Shown in pieces: positions 33,703 to 44,405 of a DNA stretch of 64,000 nt. A program made the position numbers and the translations under genes. The stretch comes from Streptomyces sp. RB17 (GTDB lineage: Bacteria > Actinomycetota > Actinomycetes > Streptomycetales > Streptomycetaceae), in contig NZ_WEGL01000003.1 of the NCBI RefSeq assembly GCF_009604455.1, forward strand, positions 62,001 through 126,000. The letters are read 5' to 3'. The stretch's first letter is position 1. Each line of letters begins with the position of its first letter. The notes under the pieces are model-generated. The model was not told the DNA's origin, searched no databases, and saw nothing but the letters and a program-made list of their open reading frames with translations.

Positions 33703-36093
33703 GTGACCATCGCGCCAGCAGATCCGGCTTCAGTCAGCGGCACTTCGGCCACAGATCCGCAGACCGACGGTCCCGGTACCGCGCTGCTGCGGACCCTGAC
33801 CGAGCTGACCGCCGACCTCCCCGACGCCGACCCCGGCCGGGTCGCCGCCGCCGCGCTGCGCGGCCGGTCTGCGCGCGCCGACGAGGCGGAGTTGCGCGAG
33901 CTGGCCACGGAGGCCGCCGCCGGGCTCATCTCCGAGGACCCCGCCTACTCCCGGCTGGCCGCCCGGCTGCTGACGCTCTCCATCCGCGCCGAGGCCGCCT
34001 CGCAGGGCGTGACGTCCTTCACCGGGTCCGTGGCCGTGGGGCACCGCGAGGGGCTCATCGCCGACCGCACCGCCGACTTCGTCCGGCTGCACGCCGAGCG
34101 GCTCGACGCGCTGATCGACCGCCGGGCCGACGACCGCTTCGGCTACTTCGGGCTGCGGACTCTGCACAGCCGCTATCTCCTCCGGCACCCGATCACCCGC
34201 AAGGTCATCGAGACGCCCCAGCACTTCATGCTGCGGGTCGCGAGCGGCCTGGCCGAGGACGACACGACCCGTTCCGTGGACGAAGTGGCCTCGCTCTACG
34301 GGCTCATGAGCCGCCTCGACTACCTCCCCTCCTCCCCCACGCTCTTCAACTCCGGCACCCGGCACCCCCAGATGTCGTCCTGCTACCTCCTCGACTCCCC
34401 GAAGGACGAGCTCGACTCCATCTACGAGCGCTACCACCAGGTGGCCCGGCTCTCCAAGCACGCCGGCGGCATCGGTCTGTCGTACTCCCGCATCCGCAGC
34501 CGCGGTTCGCTGATCCGGGGCACCAACGGGCACTCCAACGGCATCGTGCCGTTCCTGAAGACCCTGGACGCCTCGGTGGCGGCCGTGAACCAGGGCGGCC
34601 GGCGCAAGGGTGCCGCGGCCGTCTACCTGGAGACCTGGCACTCCGACATCGAGGAGTTCCTGGAGCTGCGGGACAACACCGGTGAGGACGCCCGCCGTAC
34701 GCACAACCTGAACCTCGCGCACTGGGTCCCGGACGAGTTCATGCGCCGGGTCGACGCCGACGGGCAGTGGTCGCTGTTCTCCCCGGCGGACGTGCCGGAC
34801 CTGGTGGACCTGTGGGGCGAGGAGTTCGACGCCGCCTACCGCAAGGCCGAGCAGGCGGGCCTGGCGAAGAAGACCATGCCGGCCCGTGAGCTGTACGGCC
34901 GGATGATGCGCACCCTCGCGCAGACCGGCAACGGCTGGATGACCTTCAAGGACGCGGCCAACCGCACCGCCAACCAGACGGCCCTGCCGGGGCACGTCGT
35001 CCACTCCTCCAACCTCTGCACGGAGATCCTGGAGGTCACGGACGACGGGGAGACGGCGGTGTGCAACCTGGGGTCCGTCAATCTGGGTGCCTTTGTCGAC
35101 ACGACGACCGCTGACCTCGACTGGCGGCGGCTGGACGAGACCGTCCGCACCGCCGTCACCTTCCTGGACCGCGTGGTCGACATCAACTTCTACCCCACCG
35201 AGCAGGCGGGGCGGTCGAACGCCAAGTGGCGTCCCGTCGGCCTCGGCGCGATGGGTCTGCAGGACGTCTTCTTCAAGCTGCGCCTGCCCTTCGACTCGCC
35301 GGAGGCCAAGGCCCTGTCCACCCGGATCGCCGAGCGGATCATGCTCGCCGCGTACGAGGCCTCCGCCGACCTCGCCGAGCGCAGCGGCCCGCTGCCGGCC
35401 TGGGAGAAGACCCGTACGGCCCAGGGCGTGCTGCACCCCGACCACTACGGCGTCGAGCTGACCTGGCCGGAGCGCTGGGCCGCCCTGCGCAGCCGTGTCG
35501 CCGAGGTCGGCATGCGCAACTCCCTGCTGCTCGCCATCGCGCCCACCGCCACCATCGCCTCCATCGCGGGTGTGTACGAGTGCATCGAGCCGCAGGTGTC
35601 GAACCTGTTCAAGCGCGAGACGCTGTCCGGTGAGTTCCTCCAGGTCAACTCCTATCTGGTGCAGGACCTGAAGGACCTCGGCGTGTGGGACGCCCGCACC
35701 CGCGAGGCGCTGCGCGACGCGAACGGCTCGGTGCAGGACTTCGTCTGGATCCCCGAGGACGTACGACGGCTGTACCGCACGGCGTGGGAGATCCCGCAGC
35801 GCGGACTGATCGACATGGCGGCGGCCCGTACCCCGTTCCTGGACCAGGCCCAGTCCCTGAACCTCTTCCTGGAGACGCCGACCATCGGCAAGCTCTCCTC
35901 GATGTACGCGTACGCCTGGAAGTCCGGGCTGAAGACGACGTACTACCTGCGCTCCCGCCCGGCGACCCGCATCGCCCGCGCGGCCCAGGGCCAGGAGCGG
36001 ACCACGGCCCCCATCCCGGTCCAGCAGGCCGCCGACCCCGACGCCGTCGCCTGCTCCCTCGAGAACCCCGAGTCCTGCGAGGCCTGCCAGTAA
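33703..36093 (+). CDS. nrdA: class Ia ribonucleoside-diphosphate reductase large subunit
   Basis: A 796-residue R1 subunit reducing ribonucleotides to deoxyribonucleotides. The first active-site Cys lies in MSSCYLLDSP; NLCTEILEV has the Asn, Cys and Glu of the catalytic loop; VCNLGSVNLG supplies the partner Cys; KTTYYLRSRP has the radical-transfer tyrosine pair; the C-terminal CEACQ is the reductant tail. I chose the GTG at 33703, which follows GAGGGAGAG and places the protein after the riboswitch. nrdB follows after 56 bp. Confidence 0.95.
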   Translation: MTIAPADPASVSGTSATDPQTDGPGTALLRTLTELTADLPDADPGRVAAAALRGRSARADEAELRELATEAAAGLISEDPAYSRLAARLLTLSIRAEAASQGVTSFTGSVAVGHREGLIADRTADFVRLHAERLDALIDRRADDRFGYFGLRTLHSRYLLRHPITRKVIETPQHFMLRVASGLAEDDTTRSVDEVASLYGLMSRLDYLPSSPTLFNSGTRHPQMSSCYLLDSPKDELDSIYERYHQVARLSKHAGGIGLSYSRIRSRGSLIRGTNGHSNGIVPFLKTLDASVAAVNQGGRRKGAAAVYLETWHSDIEEFLELRDNTGEDARRTHNLNLAHWVPDEFMRRVDADGQWSLFSPADVPDLVDLWGEEFDAAYRKAEQAGLAKKTMPARELYGRMMRTLAQTGNGWMTFKDAANRTANQTALPGHVVHSSNLCTEILEVTDDGETAVCNLGSVNLGAFVDTTTADLDWRRLDETVRTAVTFLDRVVDINFYPTEQAGRSNAKWRPVGLGAMGLQDVFFKLRLPFDSPEAKALSTRIAERIMLAAYEASADLAERSGPLPAWEKTRTAQGVLHPDHYGVELTWPERWAALRSRVAEVGMRNSLLLAIAPTATIASIAGVYECIEPQVSNLFKRETLSGEFLQVNSYLVQDLKDLGVWDARTREALRDANGSVQDFVWIPEDVRRLYRTAWEIPQRGLIDMAAARTPFLDQAQSLNLFLETPTIGKLSSMYAYAWKSGLKTTYYLRSRPATRIARAAQGQERTTAPIPVQQAADPDAVACSLENPESCEACQ

Positions 36094-36149
36094 TTCCCGC
36101 CCGCCACCCGACCACCACCCCTGGAGGACGGCGCTTCGCGCCGACTGTC

Positions 36150-37157
36150 ATGACTGACCAGAACCTGCTCGACCCCGGCTTCGAGCTGACTCTGCGCCCC
36201 ATGCGCTACCCCGACTTCTACGAGCGCTACCGGGACGCCATCAAGAACACCTGGCATGTGGAGGAGGTCGACCTCCACTCGGACGTCGCCGACCTCGCGA
36301 AGCTGACGCCGGAGGAACAGCACCTCATCGGCCGCCTGGTCGCCTTCTTCGCGACCGGTGACTCGATCGTCGCCAACAACCTGGTGCTGACGCTGTACAA
36401 GCACATCAACTCCCCCGAGGCGCGGCTCTACCTGAGCCGTCAGCTCTTCGAGGAGGCCGTGCACGTCCAGTTCTATCTGACGCTGCTGGACACCTACCTG
36501 CCCGACCCGGACGACCGGGCGGCGGCCTTCGCGGCCGTCGAGAACATCCCGTCCATCCGCGAGAAGGCGCAGTTCTGCTTCAAGTGGATCAACGAGGTGG
36601 AGAAGCTGGAGCGGCTGGAGACGAAGGCCGACCGCCGCCGCTTCCTGCTCAACCTGATCTGCTTCGCCGCGTGCATCGAGGGCCTGTTCTTCTACGGCGC
36701 CTTCGCGTACGTCTACTGGTTCCGCAGCCGGGGCCTCCTGCACGGCCTGGCGACCGGCACCAACTGGGTGTTCCGCGACGAGACGATGCACATGTCCTTC
36801 GCCTTCGACGTGGTCGACACCGTCCGCAAGGAGGAGCCGGACCTCTTCGACGACGAGCTGGGGCGGGAGGTCACCGACATGCTGAGGGAGGCCGTCGAGG
36901 CCGAGCTGCAGTTCGCGCGCGACCTGTGCGGCGACGGCCTGCCGGGCATGAACACCGAGTCGATGCGGCAGTACCTGGAGTGCGTCGCCGACCAGCGCCT
37001 CACCCGCCTCGGCTTCGCCCCGGTGTACGGCTCGGAGAACCCGTTCTCCTTCATGGAGCTGCAGGGCGTCCAGGAACTGACGAACTTCTTCGAGCGCCGC
37101 CCGTCGGCGTACCAGGTCGCGGTCGAGGGCACCGTCGACCTGGACGAAGACTTCTGA
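36150..37157 (+). CDS. nrdB: class Ia ribonucleotide reductase small (radical) subunit
   Basis: A 335-residue R2 subunit that holds the diiron site and tyrosyl radical. Iron ligands are visible in FEEAVHVQFY (E..H) with the radical Tyr four residues after the His, and in RDETMHMSFAF. The C-terminal tail ends in acidic DLDEDF, which binds NrdA. Start ATG at 36150. Transcribed with nrdA and therefore under the riboswitch. Confidence 0.94.
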   Translation: MTDQNLLDPGFELTLRPMRYPDFYERYRDAIKNTWHVEEVDLHSDVADLAKLTPEEQHLIGRLVAFFATGDSIVANNLVLTLYKHINSPEARLYLSRQLFEEAVHVQFYLTLLDTYLPDPDDRAAAFAAVENIPSIREKAQFCFKWINEVEKLERLETKADRRRFLLNLICFAACIEGLFFYGAFAYVYWFRSRGLLHGLATGTNWVFRDETMHMSFAFDVVDTVRKEEPDLFDDELGREVTDMLREAVEAELQFARDLCGDGLPGMNTESMRQYLECVADQRLTRLGFAPVYGSENPFSFMELQGVQELTNFFERRPSAYQVAVEGTVDLDEDF

Positions 37158-37165
37158 CCGGCCGT

Positions 37166-37396
37166 TCAGACGGGGCGGGCCGCGCCATGGTGCCCGCGGG
37201 GCCGGCTCGGCCGCCTCGTCTCCTTCGTCTCCTTCGTCTGCGTCACCTCCTCGCGCTGCGCCCTGCTGATCTGGCGGTCGATGATCTTGTCGTGGACGAT
37301 GCCGATCACCGCCGGGAGGACCAGGAGGCCCAGGATCCCGATCACGGCGATCATTCCGAGCAGTCCTTCTGTCTGCGTCACGTTCATGGACACCAC
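37166..37396 (-). CDS. small single-helix membrane protein
   Basis: A protein of 73-76 residues (starts at the first or the second Met, MNVTQTEG), with one hydrophobic helix (about 10-34) and a basic, polar C-terminal tail. It lies between nrdB and the AraC-type gene on the opposite strand, only 8 bp after the nrdB stop. Function unknown. Confidence 0.65.
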   Translation of the reverse strand: MVSMNVTQTEGLLGMIAVIGILGLLVLPAVIGIVHDKIIDRQISRAQREEVTQTKETKETRRPSRPRGHHGAARPV

Positions 37397-37480
37397 TCTC
37401 GCGCCGGATGCTCCTTACCGGGAGTGGCAGGACTGCCATACACCCTCGATTTACTGCCACCGGCGAGGCACACTGGCAGC

Positions 37481-38443
37481 ATGCTGCAGAACGTGGCCGC
37501 CGTACTGCTCGACGGCGTGAACCCCTTCGAGATGGCCGTCGTCTGCGAGGTCTTCGGCATCGACCGCAGTGACGAGGGTCTGCCGGTGTACGACTTCGCG
37601 GTCGCCTCGGCCGAGGGCCCTGTGCTGCGCTCCAACGCGGGGTTCACCCTGCAGGTCGAGCACGGCCTGGAGCGCCTGGAAGCGGCCGATCTGATCGCCG
37701 TACCGGCCGGGGCCTGCTACGACTCGCGTGCGTTCCCGCCCGAGCTGCTGGATGCCCTGCGGCGCGGGGTGGACCGCGGCGCCCGGGTGCTCAGCGTCTG
37801 CTCGGGCGTCTTCGTGCTCGCCGCCGCCGGGCTGCTGGACGGCCGGCGCTGCGCCGTGCACTGGCACCATGCCGAGGAGCTGGCCCGCCAGTACCCGCGG
37901 CTGAGCGTGGAGCCGGACGTGCTGTACGTCGACGAGGATCCCGTGATCACCTCGGCCGGCACCGCCGCCGGGATCGACGCCTGTCTGCACATCGTGCGCA
38001 AGGAGCAGGGTCCCGAGGTCGCCAACAAGATCGCCCGCCGGATGGTCGTACCGCCGCACCGGGACGGCGGGCAGGCTCAGTACATCGAGCGGCCGCTGCC
38101 GAAGGGCCCGTGCGACACCGTCGGCGAGGTGCTGGTCTGGATGGAGGAGCACCTCGACCAGGAGGTGACCGTCGAGCAGCTCGCCGCCCGTGCCCACATG
38201 GCGCCGCGCACCTTCGCCCGCCGCTTCCAGCAGGAGACCGGGACCACTCCCTACCGGTGGATACTGCGGCAACGGGTGCTGCGCGCACAGGAGTTGCTGG
38301 AGGGGACCGACGAGACCATGGACGCGATCGCCTGGCGCACCGGGTTCGGTACGGCGGCGGCGCTGCGGCACCAGTTCGTCCGGGCGCTCGGCACCACCCC
38401 GAACGCCTACCGGCGCGCGTTCCGGGGCCCTGAGGCCGCCTGA
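37481..38443 (+). CDS. DJ-1/PfpI-like domain fused to AraC helix-turn-helix (GlxA type)
   Basis: A 320-residue regulator. Residues 1-185 are a class-I glutamine-amidotransferase/DJ-1-like domain with the nucleophile-elbow Cys in RVLSVCSGVFVLAAAG; residues 215-315 carry an AraC helix-turn-helix pair (VTVEQLAARAHMAPRTFARRF, DAIAWRTGFGTAAALRHQF). In S. coelicolor an AraC-like gene, nrdS, follows nrdAB; this may be its counterpart, although a minus-strand gene intervenes here. Confidence 0.9.
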   Translation: MLQNVAAVLLDGVNPFEMAVVCEVFGIDRSDEGLPVYDFAVASAEGPVLRSNAGFTLQVEHGLERLEAADLIAVPAGACYDSRAFPPELLDALRRGVDRGARVLSVCSGVFVLAAAGLLDGRRCAVHWHHAEELARQYPRLSVEPDVLYVDEDPVITSAGTAAGIDACLHIVRKEQGPEVANKIARRMVVPPHRDGGQAQYIERPLPKGPCDTVGEVLVWMEEHLDQEVTVEQLAARAHMAPRTFARRFQQETGTTPYRWILRQRVLRAQELLEGTDETMDAIAWRTGFGTAAALRHQFVRALGTTPNAYRRAFRGPEAA

Positions 38444-38479
38444 GCGCGCGCCGGTACCAGCTCTCCTGCCCGGACACCG

Positions 38480-39859
38480 CTACCAGGGCAGCGGCCTCAG
38501 CCGCAGGTCGTGCGGGCGGAGCGTGATGCCCACACGGGTGGTGTCGTTCGACCCCGCGACCCGCTCGAAGCGGTACTTCGCCGAGATCGCCGCCGTGATC
38601 AGGCTCAGCTGGGTCATGGAGAAGTGGTCGCTGGGGCACTTGCGGTTGCCGACGCTGAAGGGGCTCATCGCGTACTTGGGCACCTGCTTGGCCCGTTCCG
38701 GCAGCCACCGGTCGGGATCGAAGTCGAGGTGGCGGTCGTAGGAGCGGGCGTCGCGCTGGATCGCGTACGGGCTGTAGACGATGTCCGCCCCGGCCGGAAT
38801 GCGATAGTCACCGAGCGCCGTGTCGGTCACCGCGCGCCGCGTCAATATCCATACGGCCGGCCGGAGCCGCATGGCCTCGACGACGACATTGTTGGTGTGC
38901 GTGAGTGAGCGGACGTGTTCGAATCCGACCGGTCGGCCGCCGGTCACGGATTCGACCTCGGTCCGTACCTTCTCGGCGTGTTCCGGGTGTTCCGCGAGGA
39001 CCTGCAGCAGCCACATGATCGTGGATGCCACTGTTTCGCTGCCGGGGGTGAGTATCGCGACGACCTGGTCGTGGATCTCCTGTTCCCCGATGGGGTCGCC
39101 ATTGTCGTCCTTTGCTTCTAGCAATGCCGTCAGCAAATCGTCCGGCTTTTGACCAGATGCCCTCCGCTCGGCGACGATCTCATCGACCAGCAGATGCAAA
39201 TCGGCCAGCGCCCGGTTGAATTCGCGGTTGGCCGGGAACGGCAGCCGGTACAGCGGTCCGAGCGGGACGACCATCCGCCGGTACATGCCGCGGAAGACGG
39301 TGGCGAGGTCGACGCTGAGCCGCTCGGCGCGCTCGTCCATGTACTCGCCGCGCAGCAGGCAGCGGGCGGCGATGCGGACGGCCACCCGGAAGGACTCCGA
39401 GGTGCAGTCGACGGTCTCGCCGGGCCGCCAGCGCTCGGTCAGCGCGTGCGCCTCCTCCTCCATGATCGGCCCGTAGTCCGGGATCGCGTCGAGCCGGAAC
39501 GCGGGCTGGATGGTGCGCCGCTGACGCCGGTGCCGAGGGCCGTTGGCGGTGGCCACTCCCTCCTTGCCGAGCAGCCCTTCGAGGGACTCCCACAGGGGTC
39601 CGTCGATCTTGAAGTCGGGGTTGAGCGCGAGGGCGCCGGTGAGTTCCGGGGTGGTGACGGCGTACACCGTCTTGGGGCCCAGCTTGAGGCGTACGACGTC
39701 TCCGTGGTCGCGGAGCCGGGACATGAACGCGAGTGGGTCGCGGACCAGCTTCAGGCCGTGCCCGAGGCCCGGCACCGCGCCGCCGGCCAGCGGCGGTTCA
39801 CGCAGTTCGGTGGTCCCCATGGCCTCGGGGGTCACGGGCTTCACAGACTCGACGGTCAT
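38480..39859 (-). CDS. cyp170A1: CYP170A-type cytochrome P450, albaflavenone synthase
   Basis: A 459-residue P450. The heme loop [13 protein letters not shown] places the axial Cys at 408, and the ExxR helix is at VVEAMRLRP. The I helix reads [10 protein letters not shown] in place of AGxDTT. It oxidises epi-isozizaene through albaflavenols to albaflavenone. The S. coelicolor enzyme also makes farnesene through a second active site with DDNGD; the same motif is present here at 251-255. Its start overlaps the stop of the terpene synthase by four bases. Confidence 0.94.
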   Translation of the reverse strand: MTVESVKPVTPEAMGTTELREPPLAGGAVPGLGHGLKLVRDPLAFMSRLRDHGDVVRLKLGPKTVYAVTTPELTGALALNPDFKIDGPLWESLEGLLGKEGVATANGPRHRRQRRTIQPAFRLDAIPDYGPIMEEEAHALTERWRPGETVDCTSESFRVAVRIAARCLLRGEYMDERAERLSVDLATVFRGMYRRMVVPLGPLYRLPFPANREFNRALADLHLLVDEIVAERRASGQKPDDLLTALLEAKDDNGDPIGEQEIHDQVVAILTPGSETVASTIMWLLQVLAEHPEHAEKVRTEVESVTGGRPVGFEHVRSLTHTNNVVVEAMRLRPAVWILTRRAVTDTALGDYRIPAGADIVYSPYAIQRDARSYDRHLDFDPDRWLPERAKQVPKYAMSPFSVGNRKCPSDHFSMTQLSLITAAISAKYRFERVAGSNDTTRVGITLRPHDLRLRPLPW

Positions 39860-40941
39860 TTCTCACCTGCCGCTTCGTTCGTGACGTACGGGGGCGTGGA
39901 CCGGTCGTCCCAGGTGTCGACCATGTACCGGCCGGACTCGTGGTGGAACCAGTAGACGGAGCTGAACCAGTTCCGCATATTGCCGACGCAGGCGCGTACC
40001 GCCGCGCTCAGTTCCTTTCCGCGGACGGTGCCGTCGTCGAGGCCGTCGGCGAACCGCAGTGCGTCCTTTTCGACCTGGAGGAATTCGCTGATGCATTCCT
40101 CGACGCGCCGCCTGACTTCGTCCACCGATTCCTCGAGTGTCAGCCCTTCATGGGTGATGAGACTGATGCCGAGATTGTGGACCTCGTCGCCCGCTATTTC
40201 CTTCGGCAGCGAGCACAGGTCGTTGTACCAGGCGGCGAATTCCTGACTGAGCAGCGCGGCCCGGCGATAGGCCGGGTTTTCCCTTACCGCGTCCGGGAGT
40301 TCGAACCCGGCGCTCGGCTCCAGCAGGTCCGTCCATATCCAGTGCGCGAAGGTGTGCCGGCGCAGGGCGAGGTATTCCTCGACGCCGGGTATGTATCCCT
40401 CGGTACGGTTGCGGAACTCGCGGTCGTAGGCCTCGATCACCGCGTGGAAGTGCCGGGCGAACCGCTGGTTCCAGGTGCCCGGCAGGAAGCCGTACAGCCG
40501 CAGGACGCTGTCCGCGAACCCGGCGACCAGCGGGTCCGGGTGGTGCAGATGGTGCCGGGGTGCGTCGAGGGCCGAGTGAAGGCGGTGCCGGAGGCGCCGC
40601 CAGTCGTCGGCCCGGCCGTGGACGACGTACCGGTCGTGGCGGTCGTCCCAGACGAAGAACCATGCGCTGTAGTCGGCGATGGCCTGCAGGACCTCGTCGG
40701 GGGCACCGAGGTAGTAGCCCGCCATGAGGTCGGTGTAGCACAGTCCGTCGGCATATTCCCGCACCTTGTCCGCCGGCATGAGCCGCTTTTCCAGGAGCCA
40801 CAGCCGCGTCTTCTCCTGGAGTCGCGGCCAATACGGGTGCAGTTGCCGAGGAAAGGCGGACTCGATCACCGGGAGTGCCAGTGAGGGTGGTACTACGACC
40901 GCCGTCGGCGTCGCTGTGGTGCCGTGTCGGAAAGCATGCAC
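39856..40941 (-). CDS. cyc1: epi-isozizaene synthase (sesquiterpene cyclase)
   Basis: A 361-residue class I terpene cyclase that converts farnesyl diphosphate to epi-isozizaene. The Asp-rich motif is D99-DRHD and the NSE triad is in [15 protein letters not shown]. The GTG at 40941 follows GGAGAGGGG and gives exactly the 361 residues and D99 numbering known from the S. coelicolor enzyme. It is translationally coupled to the P450. The two genes suffice for the tricyclic antibiotic albaflavenone. Confidence 0.95.
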   Translation of the reverse strand: MHAFRHGTTATPTAVVVPPSLALPVIESAFPRQLHPYWPRLQEKTRLWLLEKRLMPADKVREYADGLCYTDLMAGYYLGAPDEVLQAIADYSAWFFVWDDRHDRYVVHGRADDWRRLRHRLHSALDAPRHHLHHPDPLVAGFADSVLRLYGFLPGTWNQRFARHFHAVIEAYDREFRNRTEGYIPGVEEYLALRRHTFAHWIWTDLLEPSAGFELPDAVRENPAYRRAALLSQEFAAWYNDLCSLPKEIAGDEVHNLGISLITHEGLTLEESVDEVRRRVEECISEFLQVEKDALRFADGLDDGTVRGKELSAAVRACVGNMRNWFSSVYWFHHESGRYMVDTWDDRSTPPYVTNEAAGEK

Positions 40942-41179
40942 GTACAAACCCCTCTCCGCCGCCAGGAGCGCACACCCCTCCCGTCGTGCCAGGCGTGCGC
41001 CGTTGCGTATCCCCGCACTTACATTCAGCACCACAACTGACCGTCATGGGAACGGATTTGCTTCACTCACTACCCCAAGGTGCCGAGAATCCCCCCTCGT
41101 GTGACCGATTAAGGATCACCAGGAGCACAGAAGGGATCGGTTGTACGACGCACGGACGAGCGAGACCGGCCCGTGCGAA

Positions 41180-41215
41180 GGGCGCCCGACCGGGAGTGAT
41201 CCCGGCCGGGCGCCC
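41180..41215 (-). terminator. hairpin after the peptide deformylase gene
   Basis: A long stem, GGGCGCCCG with CGGGCGCCC, and an inner CCGGG/CCCGG, 18 bp beyond the end of the deformylase gene. On the other side it could insulate the terpene genes. Confidence 0.65.
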
Positions 41216-41232
41216 CAAGCCCCCGGTGCCGA

Positions 41233-41883
41233 CTAGTCGTTGGCGACCACCGGATAACGTGGCTGGTTCTCGGCCATCTGTCGCAGCGCGTCCTTGCGGT
41301 CCCGCTTGGACAGCCGGTCGATGTACAGGTAGCCGTAGAGATGGTCGGTCTCGTGCTGCAAACACCGTGCGAAGTAGCCGGTGCCACGGACCTTGATCGG
41401 GTTGCCCTGCTCGTCCTGGCCGGTCACCTCGGCGTAGTCGGGACGGGCGAGCGGCGCGTACGCCGTCGGCACGGACAGGCAGCCCTCGTTGCTGTCGTCC
41501 AGCCGGCGCCGGTCGGCCGGCAGCTCCACCAGCTTCGGGTTGCACACCACGCCGGTGTGCCGCACGCCCTCGTCGTCCGGGCAGTCGTAGACGAAGACCT
41601 TCAGGTCGACACCGATCTGGTTGGCGGCCAGGCCCACGCCCTCGGCGGTGCGCTGGCTGGCGAACATGTCGGCGACGAGCTGCTGCAGCTCCTCGCCGAA
41701 CTCGGTGACGTCCTTGCACTCCTTGTGCAGCACCGGGTTGCCGACGACCGTGATCGGCCGCGAGGTGCCGCGCTCGCGCCAGGCGGTCTCGCGCTCCTCG
41801 CAGCCCTCCGTGTCGACGACGTACCCCTCGTCGTCGACGGGGAGCACGCCCGCGTGCTGCTGATCGGTGTCCTGCTGCGCCAT
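41233..41883 (-). CDS. def: peptide deformylase
   Basis: A 216-residue metalloenzyme removing the N-formyl group from nascent proteins. All three motifs are intact: [17 protein letters not shown] (Cys metal ligand) and QHETDH (two His ligands, Glu base). An N-terminal extension of about 40 residues precedes the catalytic fold. ATG at 41883 after AGGAAGG. Streptomyces usually have more than one def; this copy is near sigR, and in S. coelicolor some def genes belong to the SigR regulon (recalled, not shown here). Confidence 0.93.
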   Translation of the reverse strand: MAQQDTDQQHAGVLPVDDEGYVVDTEGCEERETAWRERGTSRPITVVGNPVLHKECKDVTEFGEELQQLVADMFASQRTAEGVGLAANQIGVDLKVFVYDCPDDEGVRHTGVVCNPKLVELPADRRRLDDSNEGCLSVPTAYAPLARPDYAEVTGQDEQGNPIKVRGTGYFARCLQHETDHLYGYLYIDRLSKRDRKDALRQMAENQPRYPVVAND

Positions 41884-41966
41884 GACCGACGTACGCCTTC
41901 CTGCAAAACTGGGAGTGAATGCTGATACAGGGTACGTGGACGGGCCCTGAAGCGGCGCGGGACTGC

Positions 41967-42003
41967 GCCGATATGCGGCTCCGCCGCGTGGGCGCGACCA
42001 GCC
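41967..42003 (-). repeat. inverted copy of the dispersed intergenic repeat
   Basis: 37 bp matching 19148-19184 in reverse orientation with two mismatches. It lies between def and the TPR-like gene. Confidence 0.75.
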
Positions 42004-42031
42004 ACGACGGACCCGCAGCCGGCCGCCGGCC

Positions 42032-43012
42032 TCAGCACACCTCTTCGAGGTCCCGCCAGTCCCGCGAGTCCGGGCTGTCAGCAACCCATCCGTCCAGCAG
42101 CCCCCGCACCAGCGAAGCCGGCGCGGCCACCCCGCACTCGCGCTCGGGCACCCACAGCTGCCCGTCCGTCCGATGGCCCAAGGGCCCGGGATGCCCCGGC
42201 TCACTGTGGTCGTGCGGGTCCAGATGCAGCCCTTCACCCTCGTCGGAGGGCATGCGCGACTCGGAACACATCCGGCACAGCAGCCTGACCGACGACGACC
42301 AGTCCTCCGCGGCGAACCCCGCGTCCGCGGCGAGCTGCTCCAGCGCGTCCCGGTCCGCCTCCGTGGCCGCCTCCAGCAGAACCACCCAGGTCGGAACGGG
42401 TGAGGGCGCCCACAGCTCGATCTCGTCGAAGACCGGGTAGGCGTGCCCGGTGGAGGTCGTGCGCTCGCCGTGCGGGACACCGTCGTGCAGCACGACCTCG
42501 CCCCAGCGTCGACCGGACGAGGGAAGCGGGATGGACAGCACCTCGATCCGCGCCGGATCCAGCCTGCGGCCCCACACGACCTCGGCCTCGCCCTCCGGGG
42601 AGAGCCGCACGGCCGCGCTGCCCAGCTCCATGCCGACCGGTTCCCCGGCCACGGCGGCGCCGCCGGGCACCTTCAGCCCGTACGCCTGCCAGGCGCGGCG
42701 GGCCAGCGACCAGTCCTGCAGGGCGGTGGCGGCGATCCCGACGTTCCACCAGTCGGGCGCCCCGGCCTCCCGGTCCAGCAGCGCGACCGCCCGCAGACCG
42801 GCCGCGCGGGCCTGCTCCCAGTCGTGCCGGAACTTGTGCAGCAGGGCGAGGTTGAACCAGGACTCCGCGAGCCAGGGCTCCAGATCGGCGGCCCGTGTCA
42901 GCAGCTCGCCCGCGTCCTCGTACCGGCCGTCGCCGATCAGCGTGAACGCGCGGTCCGTGGCCTGCCGCCAGGAGGCGGAGGGCCGGTGCCGTCCCTTGCC
43001 GAAGATCCTCAC
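42032..43012 (-). CDS. TPR-type protein conserved in Streptomyces
   Basis: A 326-residue protein (from the GTG at 43012, [15 protein letters not shown]; a longer frame starts at 43120). Residues 15-120 are helical repeats of TPR type ([23 protein letters not shown], then [12 protein letters not shown]). The C-terminal half is a mixed domain of unknown type with a Cys pair ([13 protein letters not shown]) and REC; it may bind a metal. No function is known. Confidence 0.8.
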   Translation of the reverse strand: MRIFGKGRHRPSASWRQATDRAFTLIGDGRYEDAGELLTRAADLEPWLAESWFNLALLHKFRHDWEQARAAGLRAVALLDREAGAPDWWNVGIAATALQDWSLARRAWQAYGLKVPGGAAVAGEPVGMELGSAAVRLSPEGEAEVVWGRRLDPARIEVLSIPLPSSGRRWGEVVLHDGVPHGERTTSTGHAYPVFDEIELWAPSPVPTWVVLLEAATEADRDALEQLAADAGFAAEDWSSSVRLLCRMCSESRMPSDEGEGLHLDPHDHSEPGHPGPLGHRTDGQLWVPERECGVAAPASLVRGLLDGWVADSPDSRDWRDLEEVC

Positions 43013-43112
43013 GATTCCCGCCTGCCAGTTCCAGTTCCGCTCAGTGGGCTGGCTTGTGCCCCCGGACACCCTCTCCCTCGCATCCAACCACGTACGGCGG
43101 GAAAGGCGCTCA

Positions 43113-44405
43113 TTACCCATGGGTTACCCAGCCGCGAGGGGGGTCAGACAGTGCCGTACGTCTCCCGTCGCCCACCACCGCCGCGCTCTCCCGCCAGGTC
43201 CGTGGCCGGGCCAGCACCCGGGCGAGGGACTCCACCACCTCCGGAGCGTAGTCGCCGGCGGTGCCGAGGCGCAGTTCCTCCAGCGCCCGCAGGGGCCCCT
43301 CGGGGCCCGCGTCGCGGCTCTTCTCCTCGTAGGCGTTCACGGCCCGGATGATCCGGGCGGCGAGCGGCTGTTCGCGGTAGGGGTCCGCCTGCCGTTCCAC
43401 CATCACGGCGACGGCCGCGGACACGCCCGTCTGCCGTACGACGGCCCCGCCGAGCAGCGCGATCCGCCGCTGTTCCGCGGCGGGCAGTCCGGCGGTGGCG
43501 CCCGCCGGGACCGGGTCGACCAGGCTGAGCTGGCCGATGTCGTGCATGAGCGCCGCGTACTCCAGGACGGTCAGTTCACCCCCGCTCAGGCCGAGGTCCC
43601 GGCCGACGGCGAGGCCGAGCGCGGCCACGCGGCGGGCGTGCCCGGTGGGGGTGCAGCCGGCTATCTCGGTGGCCCGGGCGAGGGAGGCGATGGTCTGCCG
43701 GTAGGTGGCGCGGACGGCCGCGTACCGGCGCAGGGACAACTGGGTGAGCAGCAGGGGCAGGCAGAACACGGGCAGCGCCCACAGCCCGGCGACGGCGACC
43801 CCGAGCGCGATCACCGCGCCGGTCGCGCAGACGGCGGAGCCGATGCCGAGCAGCCCGCGCAGTTCCTCGCGCAGCAGCGGACCGAACGGCCAGCGGGTGC
43901 GGGAGTGGGCGAGGGCGGCGGCCAGGACGGCGTCGCACAGGGCGGTGAGGCAGAGCAGGGCGACGAGGAGGAGGGCGTAGGCGGGGCCGCTCCAGGAGAT
44001 GAACACGCCCTTGTTGTAGAGCGGTTGGAAGCAGACGGCGGCGAAGCCGACGGTGAGCACGCGGCGGGCCAGATGGTCGAGGGTGGGGGTGTGTCCGTGC
44101 CAGATGTGCGGGACGGTGCCGAGCAGGGCGGCCGCGAGGGCGACGGTGACGACCTGCGCCGCGTCGTGCTGCCCGTGCCGTCCGGCCTCGGTTCCGAGCA
44201 GGGCGTACGACAGCGAGCCGGCGGTGGCGAGGGGGGCGGCCTGCCGTACCTCGGCGTCGCTCCACCGGGTCAGCTCGCCGACGGCTATGAGCACCCCGAA
44301 GGCGAGCGCGACACCCCGTTCGTCGAGCCCGGTCCACAGGGTGACGGCGAGAGAGCCGGCCGCGGTGAGCGCGGCGGCGCCGTGGACGATGCGCAGGGCC
44401 GTCAC
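43113..44405 (-). CDS. membrane HD-domain protein (degenerate HD-GYP partner)
   Basis: A 430-residue protein with about eight membrane helices in the first 230 residues and a cytoplasmic HD-like domain (about 240-400). It keeps GHARRVAALGLAVG and LMHDIGQLS, but the GYP part (HHE..DGSGYP) is replaced by VERQADPYREQP and the second His is absent. It probably lacks c-di-GMP phosphodiesterase activity. The GTG at 44405 overlaps the stop of the HD-GYP gene upstream, so the two are made together. Confidence 0.85.
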   Translation of the reverse strand: MTALRIVHGAAALTAAGSLAVTLWTGLDERGVALAFGVLIAVGELTRWSDAEVRQAAPLATAGSLSYALLGTEAGRHGQHDAAQVVTVALAAALLGTVPHIWHGHTPTLDHLARRVLTVGFAAVCFQPLYNKGVFISWSGPAYALLLVALLCLTALCDAVLAAALAHSRTRWPFGPLLREELRGLLGIGSAVCATGAVIALGVAVAGLWALPVFCLPLLLTQLSLRRYAAVRATYRQTIASLARATEIAGCTPTGHARRVAALGLAVGRDLGLSGGELTVLEYAALMHDIGQLSLVDPVPAGATAGLPAAEQRRIALLGGAVVRQTGVSAAVAVMVERQADPYREQPLAARIIRAVNAYEEKSRDAGPEGPLRALEELRLGTAGDYAPEVVESLARVLARPRTWRESAAVVGDGRRTALSDPPRGWVTHG

